From JANXPZ01 sp034678345 (lineage in GTDB: Bacteria > Eisenbacteria > RBG-16-71-46), in contig JAXDBZ010000260.1 in the NCBI GenBank assembly GCA_034678345.1, positions 1-6,412 on the forward strand: a stretch of 6,412 nucleotides of DNA, written 5' to 3'. Below the pieces are notes generated by a model that was not told where the DNA came from, ran no database searches, and worked only from the letters and a program-made list of their open reading frames with translations. A program made the translations under genes and the position numbers. This document shows positions 1 to 4,513 of the stretch, in pieces (positions within the stretch are counted from its first letter, which is position 1; each line of letters opens with the position of its first letter).

Positions 1-30
1 GGGCGGGGGCGGGGGCGGGGGGGGGCGGGG
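1..30. repeat. G-tract run with single-C spacers
   Basis: The plus strand shows five G-runs of 3, 5, 5, 9 and 4 bases, each separated by one C. This is an ideal pattern for a short-loop G-quadruplex on the plus strand and a C-rich i-motif-like tract on the minus strand. It lies downstream of the ftsB-like gene on the minus strand, so the ftsB transcript would carry the C-rich version. A role in transcription termination or pausing is inference. Such tracts are also error-prone in short-read assemblies, so the exact run lengths may be wrong. Confidence 0.6.
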
Positions 31-41
31 CGCCCCGCCCC
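22..41 (-). terminator. perfect 20-bp GC palindrome, possible terminator of the eno-ftsB operon
   Basis: Bases 22-41 are a perfect inverted repeat (GGGGCGGGGCGCCCCGCCCC) centred between 31 and 32. It begins about 30 nt past the ftsB stop on the minus strand. There it would form a very stable hairpin followed by a C-rich tract instead of the usual U-tract. It may act as a GC-only terminator or as a 3'-end stabiliser. The absence of a U-tract keeps confidence low. Confidence 0.35.
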
Positions 42-66
42 GCCTCGTCGTCCCGGGCGCTCCAAG

Positions 67-82
67 CCGGGCTAGCGCCCGG
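67..82 (-). terminator. 6-bp hairpin across the ftsB stop codon
   Basis: CCGGGC (67-72) pairs with GCCCGG (77-82) around a 4-nt loop, TAGC. The minus-strand TAG stop (72-74) sits at the stem-loop junction. The 11-mer CCGGGCTAGCG (67-77) recurs at 5550-5560, where it again supplies the TAG stop of a minus-strand gene. This suggests a recurrent 3'-end motif in this genome, though two copies are thin evidence. Confidence 0.3.
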
Positions 83-461
83 GGTCCCCGCCGTCCGCGG
101 TCGCCCCGCGCCCCGTCCGGCCCGCGGCTCCCAGGCGGTAGACGATCTCGTCGCGCCGGGCCATGCCCGCCTTCTCGCGCAGCGCGTGCTCGGCCAGATC
201 GCGCTGCGCCGCCGGATCGCGCAGCCTGGCGTCCAGCGCGGTGACCTCGTTCCGGATGCGCCTCAGCTCGGCGGTCGAGCGTTCGCGCTCGCGGGCGAGG
301 CGGCCGAGCCGGACGAAGTTGTGCTCGCTCACGAAGCCCGCCCACACGAGCCACAGCGCACCGGCGAGCCAGAGCCAGCGCAGGCTGCGCCGGAAGGGCC
401 GCTCGGGCTCGGCGTAGCGCGAGAGCCGGTAGCGCTGGATGCGGGTGCCGATGTCGCGCAT
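72..461 (-). CDS. ftsB: FtsB/DivIC-type septum formation initiator
   Basis: This 129-residue bitopic protein fits the FtsB/DivIC family, a small divisome subunit that with FtsL and FtsQ (DivIB) regulates septal peptidoglycan synthesis. Residues 1-26 form a basic cytoplasmic tail. Residues 27-45 are a Trp/Leu-rich membrane segment. Residues 50-82 form a charged, heptad-like coiled coil, and 92-110 (HALREKAGMARRDEIVYRL) match the family's conserved end. About 19 residues of Gly/Arg-rich tail follow. The ATG at 459-461 has GGAGGT one base upstream, which is very close, and AGGAAGG about 10 nt upstream. The gene lies 126 nt downstream of eno on the same strand, the usual eno-ftsB order, which supports the call. 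It could equally be named divIC. Confidence 0.85.
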   Translation of the reverse strand: MRDIGTRIQRYRLSRYAEPERPFRRSLRWLWLAGALWLVWAGFVSEHNFVRLGRLARERERSTAELRRIRNEVTALDARLRDPAAQRDLAEHALREKAGMARRDEIVYRLGAAGRTGRGATADGGDPGR

Positions 462-485
462 GACCTCCCTGTCCCTTCCTCTCGA

Positions 486-549
486 CCCGGGGGCCCGGGC
501 CTCGCGTCCCTGCGAGCGACGTATCGTGGGCGGCCGGGCGCCGCGCCCG
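486..549 (-). other. hairpin-rich eno-ftsB spacer
   Basis: The 126-nt gap between eno and ftsB (462-587) holds several perfect short inverted repeats. They are CCCGGG-GG-CCCGGG (486-499), overlapping the palindrome GGCCCGGGCC (492-501); CTCGC/GCGAG (501-505 with 512-516); and CGGGCG/CGCCCG (535-540 with 544-549, loop of 3). None is followed by a U-tract on the minus strand. They may be RNA-processing or stability elements between the two cistrons, or simply a result of the GC content. Confidence 0.35.
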
Positions 550-563
550 ACCGCACCACGTAG

Positions 564-591
564 GATGTATCCGGGACGCCTCCGGCGTCAA
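564..591 (-). promoter_or_regulatory. possible sigma70 promoter for ftsB overlapping the eno stop
   Basis: On the minus strand, TTGACG (plus 586-591) is followed after 16 nt by TACATC (plus 564-569). The -35 matches TTGACA at 5 of 6 positions and the -10 matches TATAAT at 3 of 6. It lies in the only relatively AT-containing patch of the spacer. The -35 is the same hexamer as in the eno promoter candidate. It would give ftsB its own transcript, with a leader of about 95 nt. The -35 lies across the eno stop codon. Confidence 0.35.
575..589 (-). other. 6-bp hairpin at the eno stop codon
   Basis: GACGCC (575-580) and GGCGTC (584-589) form a perfect stem with a 3-nt loop that includes most of the eno TGA stop (588-590). 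It has no U-tract. It overlaps the -35 of the proposed ftsB promoter, so any regulatory role is ambiguous. Confidence 0.3.
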
Positions 592-1871
592 CGCTGGCGG
601 AAGGCGGATCGCCCCGGGTACACGGCCGACGCTCCCAGCTCCTCCTCGATGCGCAGGAGCTGGTTGTACTTCGCCACGCGGTCGGTGCGGCACAGCGAGC
701 CGGTCTTGATCTGGCCGGCGTTCGTGCCCACCGCCAGGTCGGCGATGGTGACGTCCTCGGTCTCGCCCGAGCGGTGCGAGATGACCGTCGTGTAGCCTGC
801 CCGGTGCGCCATCTCGATGGCCGACAGCGTCTCGGAGATGGTGCCGATCTGGTTCAGCGTGATGAGGATGGAGTTGGCCACGCCCTCGCGGATGCCCCGC
901 GCCAGCCGCTCGACGTTGGTGACGAAGAGGTCGTCACCCACCAGCTGGATGCGTCCGCCCAGCCGCTTCGTGATGAGCGACCAGCCCTCCCAGTCGTCCT
1001 CGGCCAGACCGTCCTCGATGCTGACGATGGGGTAGCGGTCCACCAGGCCGGCGTAGTACTCGACCATCTCGGCCGGCGCCAGCCGGCGGCCGCCCTCGCC
1101 CTCGAGCACGTAGACGCCGCCCTTGAAGAACTCGCTGGCCGCCGGGTCGAGCGCGATGGCGACCTGCTCGCCGGGCCGGTAGCCGGCCTTCTCGATCGCC
1201 TCGACCAGGAGCTTCAGCGGGGCCTCGTTGTCCTCGAGGTTCGGCGCGAAGCCGCCCTCGTCGCCCACGCCGGTGGCCAGTCCGCGCTTCTTGAGCACGC
1301 CGGCCAGGGTGTGGAAGATCTCGGTGGCCCAGCGCAGGCCCTCGCGGAACGACGGCGCGCCGAGCGGCACGATCATGAACTCCTGCAGATCCACGTTGTT
1401 GTCCGCGTGCTTGCCGCCGTTGACCACGTTCATGAGCGGCACCGGCAGGGTGCGGGCGTGCACGCCGCCGAGGTGGCGGTAGAACGGAGTCTCCAGGGCC
1501 GCGGCCGCCGCCTTGGCCACGGCGATGGAGACGCCGAGCACGGCGTTGGCGCCGAGCCTGCTCTTGGTCGGCGTGCCGTCCAGCTCGATCATCGCCCGGT
1601 CCACGGCGACCTGGTCGAAGGCCTCCAGGCCGATGATGGCCGGGGCGATGACCTCGCCCACGTTGCGCACCGCCTTCTGCACGCCCTTGCCGCCGAAGCG
1701 GGCCTTGTCGCCGTCGCGCAGCTCGAGCGCCTCGTGCTCTCCGGTCGAGGCACCCGAGGGAATGGCGGCCCGGCCGAGGGCGCCGCTGCCGAGCTGGCAG
1801 TCCACCTCCAGGGTCGGGTTGCCGCGGGAGTCCAGGATCTCTCGTGCCTTCAGGGTGGTGATGGTCAGCAT
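588..1871 (-). CDS. eno: enolase (phosphopyruvate hydratase) with Thr in place of the catalytic lysine
   Basis: Enolase converts 2-phosphoglycerate to phosphoenolpyruvate in cytoplasmic glycolysis. At 427 residues it is full family length and aligns end to end. The substrate-loop PSGASTGEHEA is at 38-48. His155 is in GGKHADNN. Glu164 is in QEFM. Glu205 is in GVGDEGGFAPN. The Mg ligands are Asp242 (ALDPAASEF), Glu286 (SIEDGL) and Asp313 (LVGDDLFVTN). His366 is in SHRSGETED and Lys389 in GQIKTG. The exception is residue 338. The family reads LIKxNQIGT, with Lys (yeast Lys345) as the base that takes the C2 proton, but here the sequence is LITLNQIGT with codon ACG at 858-860. The ATG at 1869-1871 has GAGGAA three bases upstream. 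A sigma70-type promoter lies 48 bases further out. The fold and family are certain; activity is uncertain unless the Thr is an error. Confidence 0.97.
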   Translation of the reverse strand: MLTITTLKAREILDSRGNPTLEVDCQLGSGALGRAAIPSGASTGEHEALELRDGDKARFGGKGVQKAVRNVGEVIAPAIIGLEAFDQVAVDRAMIELDGTPTKSRLGANAVLGVSIAVAKAAAAALETPFYRHLGGVHARTLPVPLMNVVNGGKHADNNVDLQEFMIVPLGAPSFREGLRWATEIFHTLAGVLKKRGLATGVGDEGGFAPNLEDNEAPLKLLVEAIEKAGYRPGEQVAIALDPAASEFFKGGVYVLEGEGGRRLAPAEMVEYYAGLVDRYPIVSIEDGLAEDDWEGWSLITKRLGGRIQLVGDDLFVTNVERLARGIREGVANSILITLNQIGTISETLSAIEMAHRAGYTTVISHRSGETEDVTIADLAVGTNAGQIKTGSLCRTDRVAKYNQLLRIEEELGASAVYPGRSAFRQR

Positions 1872-1874
1872 GGG

Positions 1875-1880
1875 TTCCTC
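1875..1880 (-). promoter_or_regulatory. ribosome binding site of eno
   Basis: The plus-strand TTCCTC reads GAGGAA on the minus strand, ending 3 nt before the ATG at 1869-1871. It supports the chosen enolase start, which also gives the standard N-terminus with the conserved REILDSRGNPT segment. Confidence 0.65.
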
Positions 1881-1918
1881 GGGGAGGGGGAAGCCGGCAG
1901 GTGCGCGTTCGCCGGGCG

Positions 1919-1947
1919 AAACTACGGGCGGGCCCCCGGCGCGTCAA
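1919..1947 (-). promoter_or_regulatory. sigma70-type promoter of eno
   Basis: On the minus strand, TTGACG (plus 1942-1947) and TAGTTT (plus 1919-1924) are separated by exactly 17 nt. The -35 matches consensus at 5 of 6 positions. The -10 keeps the key first T, second A and last T. In a region this GC-rich, such a pair at optimal spacing stands out. Transcription would begin near 1912, giving a leader of about 40 nt that contains the eno ribosome binding site. Confidence 0.55.
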
Positions 1948-1982
1948 GGCCCCCGGCGGGCAACTCGCGGTCCCGCAAACCC

Positions 1983-2010
1983 TTGACCGTCGCGCGAACC
2001 GGCGCCTAAT
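1983..2010 (+). promoter_or_regulatory. sigma70-type promoter of the sigma factor operon
   Basis: TTGACC (1983-1988) is followed after 16 nt by CCTAAT (2005-2010). The -35 matches TTGACA at 5 of 6 positions and the -10 matches TATAAT at 4 of 6. Transcription would start near 2017, giving a leader of about 53 nt before the GTG at 2070. The -35 boxes of this promoter and the eno promoter are only 35 bp apart, back to back. I saw no ECF-type GAAC/GTC pair at proper spacing here, so the sequence does not show autoregulation. Confidence 0.5.
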
Positions 2011-2057
2011 GTCGGCATCCATGAAACCTTCCCCGCCTTCGGGCCGTAGGCGCAGTT

Positions 2058-2062
2058 GAAGG
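2058..2062 (+). promoter_or_regulatory. ribosome binding site supporting the GTG start
   Basis: GAAGG ends 7 nt before the GTG at 2070-2072. Upstream in this frame there is no ATG, and a TGA stop occurs at 2022-2024. The GTG is therefore the best start for the sigma factor. Confidence 0.6.
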
Positions 2063-2069
2063 TCGGCCG

Positions 2070-2636
2070 GTGATTCCCGGCGATGCCGAGCTGGTCCGGC
2101 GCTGTCTGGCCGGGGACGAGCGGGCCTACCGCGAGCTGATCGAGCGCTACGAGCGACAGGTGTACTCGGTGGCGATGCGGATGGTCCGGGTTCGCGAGGA
2201 TGCCGAAGACCTCACCCAGGAGACGTTCGTCCGCATGTTCAAGGCCCTCGACCGATACGACCCCACCCGGCCGTTCCCCGCCTGGCTGGTGACCATCGCC
2301 GCGCGGCTGAGCATCGATCACATCCGCCGCCGGCGGGTCAAGACCCAGCCGCTCGTGCGCAGCGAGCCGGGCTCCGACGAGGAGCGGACCCTCGACGTGC
2401 AGGATCCCGGCCTCGGCCCGGACGAGCTGCTGGAGCGCCAGGAGGAGGCCGAGTCGGCCGGCGCGCTCATCGCGGCGCTGCCGGAGCACTACCGCATCGT
2501 GGTGGTGCTGCGCCACCAGCAGGGACTGTCCTACGAGGAGATCGCGGAGGCGCTGCACCTGCCGCTGGGCACGGTCAAGGCCCGCATCCACCGGGCGCGG
2601 GCGTTGCTGAGGGACCGGCTGGAGCGTGGATCATGA
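2070..2636 (+). CDS. ECF-family (sigma70 group 4, RpoE-like) RNA polymerase sigma factor
   Basis: This 188-residue protein has the two-domain ECF layout. Region 2 spans roughly 8-90. It includes a region 2.1 helix (ELVRRCLAGDERAYRELIER), the conserved DAEDLTQETFVRMFKAL (44-60), and the -10 binding part around PAWLVTIAARLSIDHIRRRR (70-89). An acidic linker covers about 91-131. Region 4 (132-186) has the conserved LPEHYRIVVVLRHQQGLSYEEIAEAL and the helix-turn-helix end GTVKARIHRARALLRDRL, which binds the -35. It starts at GTG. Its stop overlaps the start of the anti-sigma gene in an ATGA, so sigma and anti-sigma are probably co-translated at matched levels. The regulon cannot be told from the sequence. 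Family assignment is very secure; the ECF subgroup is not determined. Confidence 0.95.
   Translation: MIPGDAELVRRCLAGDERAYRELIERYERQVYSVAMRMVRVREDAEDLTQETFVRMFKALDRYDPTRPFPAWLVTIAARLSIDHIRRRRVKTQPLVRSEPGSDEERTLDVQDPGLGPDELLERQEEAESAGALIAALPEHYRIVVVLRHQQGLSYEEIAEALHLPLGTVKARIHRARALLRDRLERGS
2621..2624 (+). promoter_or_regulatory. ribosome binding site of the anti-sigma gene
   Basis: GGAG inside the end of the sigma gene lies 8 nt before the ATG at 2633. It supports that start and translational coupling through the 4-nt overlap. Confidence 0.55.
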
Positions 2637-3253
2637 CGCGTTGCGACCAGGGAGCGTTCGTCCAGGACTTCCTGGACGGTGATCTGCCGCCCGACCGGGC
2701 GGCGGCCTTCCGCGCGCACCTGGCGGTCTGCCCGGACTGTGCCGCGGCGGCCGACTCGTTCCGGCGCCTCATCGCCGCGCTGGAGCAGGAACCGCTCGAC
2801 GTCCCGCGGCCCGAGCTCACCGGCCGCATCCTCGCGCACGTCCTGCCCTCGCGCGTGCGGCGCCGGCGCCTGGCGGCGCTGGGGATTGGCTACGCCGCGG
2901 GGCTGGTGGTCACCGGGGCGGGCGTGGCGCTGTGGCTGCTCGGCACCGGCGGCGGGGCCTTCGCCGCGCTGCCGGCCTGGTTGTGGCGCCACCTGTTGCG
3001 GGGCGGATTGTCGGCGCTGGACGCGCTCGGGGCGTCGGCGGTGAATCTGGCCATCGGCTGGAGCTGGCTGGAGGCGGCGGCCGGACGCCTGGCCCCGGTG
3101 TCCCGCGCGCTCGGGCTGGTGTTGACGGATCCGCGCGTCGCGCCCGCCGTCTGGGCGGCGGTCACGGTCAGCGCGGTCCTGCTGTGGTGGATGCGTCCGA
3201 GACGGGTGCACGCGGCCCGGGAGGTGCGGCATGGTGGCATCGTGCGTCGCTGA
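2633..3253 (+). CDS. zinc-finger (zf-HC2/ZAS type) membrane anti-sigma factor
   Basis: This 206-residue protein begins with a ZAS-type domain. Cys4 is followed by the signature HLAVCPDC, giving His29, Cys33 and Cys36, the Hx3Cx2C pattern of anti-sigma factors that clamp ECF sigma factors, often with bound zinc. A helical stretch (about 42-70) and an Arg cluster (74-79) lead to a membrane segment at about 83-103. A Trp-rich, weakly hydrophobic middle (113-163) may touch or cross the membrane. A second clear membrane segment is at about 170-187, followed by a basic cytoplasmic-type tail. Binding to the adjacent sigma factor is inferred from the family and the ATGA overlap. The C-terminal half resembles no sensor domain I know. 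Its last 23 nt overlap the next gene. Confidence 0.88.
   Translation: MTRCDQGAFVQDFLDGDLPPDRAAAFRAHLAVCPDCAAAADSFRRLIAALEQEPLDVPRPELTGRILAHVLPSRVRRRRLAALGIGYAAGLVVTGAGVALWLLGTGGGAFAALPAWLWRHLLRGGLSALDALGASAVNLAIGWSWLEAAAGRLAPVSRALGLVLTDPRVAPAVWAAVTVSAVLLWWMRPRRVHAAREVRHGGIVRR
3220..3225 (+). promoter_or_regulatory. strong ribosome binding site inside the anti-sigma gene
   Basis: GGAGGT lies 5 nt before the ATG at 3231, a near-perfect Shine-Dalgarno. It fixes the start of the bactofilin-like gene inside the end of the anti-sigma gene. Confidence 0.7.
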
Positions 3254-4289
3254 CGCGAGACGCCCGGCGCCGTCCTCCGGCACCGGCTTCGGCGCCGTCG
3301 CGCTCGCCTGCGCCCTCCTGGCGCCGGCTCTCGGCCTCGCGCCGGCCGTCACGTACGCCGCGCGCGACAGCGGGCGGGTCCAGGTGCGGGTGGACGCCGG
3401 CGACTCGCTGCACGAGGGCGCCATCGTGGTGGACGCGGGGGAGGATGCCATGGTGCGGCTGTTCGCCGACGCCAGCGTGCCGGCCGGCCAGACCTTCCCG
3501 GGGGACGTGGTCGCCGTGTTCGGCTCGGTGGACGTCGGCGGCACGGTGGGGGGCGACGTGGTCGCGGTGCTCGGCTCCGTGCGGCTGCTGCCCGGGGCGC
3601 GGGTGGAGGGCGATGCCGTGGCGGTCGGCGGCGCGCTCGAGCTGCCCGCCGGCGCCGAGGTGCACGGGCAGAGCATCGCCGTCGGCGGCCTGCTGCCCGG
3701 CCGGGGCCTGCCCACGACGACCCTGCTGGTCGCGGTGGCCCTGGCCGGCTGGCTCGCCACGCTCGCACTGGCCTGGCTGCTCTCCCTGCTCTTCCCGGAG
3801 CTGATGCTGCGCATCGGCGGCACCGCCTCGCGCCAGAGCGCCGGCTCCTTCTTCCTCGGGCTCGTCTCGGCCCCCTTCCTGCTGGTCGTCGTCACCTTCG
3901 TGGTGATGGCGGCCGCCGTGGCCGGTGCGGCCCTGGCGGTGCCGATGCTGCTCCTCGGGCTGATGCTGCCGTGGGTCGGACAGGTGGCGGGCACCTACGT
4001 GCTGGGCTGCCGGCTCATGCGCCGCCAAGCGGGGGAGAGCGGACTGATGGCGCCGGTGTTCGCGGGAAGCCTGCTGGTCGCCGCGATCTTCCTCTGCGGC
4101 GTGGCGCTGTCGGTCCCGCCGGGGCTGGCGCGGAGTCTCTCGCTCTTCTTCGCCACGCTGGGCATGCTCCTGGTCGCCGTGCTCGCCACGCTCGGCACGG
4201 GCGCCATGCTCCTGTCGCTGATGGGCATGCGGCCGCCGGTCCCCCCGGCGCCCGGCACGCCTCCGACGCCCCCGCCGGCCCAGCTCTAG
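3231..4289 (+). CDS. bactofilin-like (polymer-forming) repeat domain fused to a polytopic membrane domain
   Basis: This is a 352-residue membrane protein. Residues 1-44 look like an export signal or signal anchor: Arg10-Arg11, a hydrophobic stretch at 20-41, and a possible cleavage at TYAA. Residues about 48-155 are short beta repeats. The turns GDVVAVFGSV (91-100), GDVVAVLGSV (108-117), GDAVAVGGAL (127-136) and GQSIAVGGLL (146-155) step by 17-19 residues. This is the pattern of right-handed beta-helix polymer-forming proteins (bactofilin-like). About five membrane segments follow (164-188, 207-230, 233-260, 274-294, 303-331), then a Pro-rich tail (335-352). If residues 1-44 are an export signal, the repeats face outward, unlike cytoplasmic bactofilins. 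The gene overlaps the anti-sigma gene by 23 nt, so it probably belongs to the sigma factor circuit. The function is unknown. Confidence 0.8.
   Translation: MVASCVADARRPAPSSGTGFGAVALACALLAPALGLAPAVTYAARDSGRVQVRVDAGDSLHEGAIVVDAGEDAMVRLFADASVPAGQTFPGDVVAVFGSVDVGGTVGGDVVAVLGSVRLLPGARVEGDAVAVGGALELPAGAEVHGQSIAVGGLLPGRGLPTTTLLVAVALAGWLATLALAWLLSLLFPELMLRIGGTASRQSAGSFFLGLVSAPFLLVVVTFVVMAAAVAGAALAVPMLLLGLMLPWVGQVAGTYVLGCRLMRRQAGESGLMAPVFAGSLLVAAIFLCGVALSVPPGLARSLSLFFATLGMLLVAVLATLGTGAMLLSLMGMRPPVPPAPGTPPTPPPAQL
3504..3581 (+). repeat. direct repeat coding two beta-helix turns
   Basis: The 27-bp unit at 3504-3530 and the unit at 3555-3581 agree at 24 of 27 positions, offset by 51 bp (17 codons). Two of the three differences are third-position changes that keep Val and Ser; the third changes Phe to Leu. 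Each unit encodes DVVAVxGSV. This points to recent duplication or gene conversion of a beta-helix rung. Confidence 0.7.
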
Positions 4290-4513
4290 CCGGGGCCGGC
4301 AGCGGCATTGGCCCCACGGGGCCCGGGCGGCTGGGTGTGATGCCCCGGCCCATCGGGGCCCCCGCGGCCCGATGCAATCCCGGGCGACTCCTACCTCCGC
4401 GCGCCGGTGCCGGAACTCCATGTTGGGAAATGGTTTGGGACCTGCGGTGTGGGCGAGCGATTCGCCCGTCCCGGGACGCCCCGGTGGCATGTTTGTGGCG
4501 ATTCGTCACGGGC
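4290..4513 (+). other. 224-nt intergenic region with stacked GC hairpins
   Basis: I see no gene here. Inverted repeats include GCCGG/CCGGC just at the upstream stop (4289-4300), GGCCCC/GGGGCC (4310-4323), GCCCCG/CGGGGC (4342-4347 with 4354-4359, loop of 6), CATCGGG/CCCGATG (4351-4357 with 4368-4374, loop of 10) and GGGCGA/TCGCCC (4451-4456 with 4462-4467). The third and fourth share bases 4351-4357 and cannot form together. The 8-mer GCGATTCG occurs at 4457-4464 and 4498-4505. The first hairpins may end the sigma operon transcript. No convincing sigma70 promoter for the downstream gene was found. Confidence 0.4.

Noticed and set aside
774..2009. Long plus-strand open frame of 411 codons across enolase
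   Set aside because: It is antisense to a clearly conserved enolase. Its translation is low-complexity and rich in Ala, Arg, Gly, Leu and Val with no domain, which is typical of shadow frames in very GC-rich DNA.
1996..2013. GAACC followed by GTC upstream of the sigma gene as an ECF autoregulatory promoter
   Set aside because: Only about 10 nt separate the two elements, whereas ECF promoters need roughly 15-17. The overlapping sigma70-type match is better.
2021..2059. Twelve-codon open frame (starting MKPSPPSG) in the sigma factor leader, ending at the ribosome binding site
   Set aside because: Its position would suit a leader peptide, but it has no Shine-Dalgarno and no regulatory codon run, and a frame this short is expected by chance.
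4412..4445. GGAACT as the -35 of an ECF promoter for the metallopeptidase gene
   Set aside because: The -35 looks good, but no CGTC or TCTGA-type -10 occurs at 15-17 nt. It is tempting because of the neighbouring sigma gene but not supported.
2531..4490. Long minus-strand open frames opposite the anti-sigma and membrane protein genes
   Set aside because: Their products are repetitive Arg/Pro/Ala/Ser-rich sequence without motifs, and they lie opposite genes with recognisable domains and good ribosome binding sites.
4421..4500. A c-di-GMP or cobalamin riboswitch suggested by GGGACGCC and nearby stems
   Set aside because: The other conserved blocks of these riboswitch classes are missing; only short GC-rich words match.
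3971..4513. Upstream extension of the metallopeptidase frame into the preceding gene
   Set aside because: The frame is open but overlaps the membrane protein gene and has no family resemblance. A proper signal peptide begins at 4514, so the longer form is not believed.
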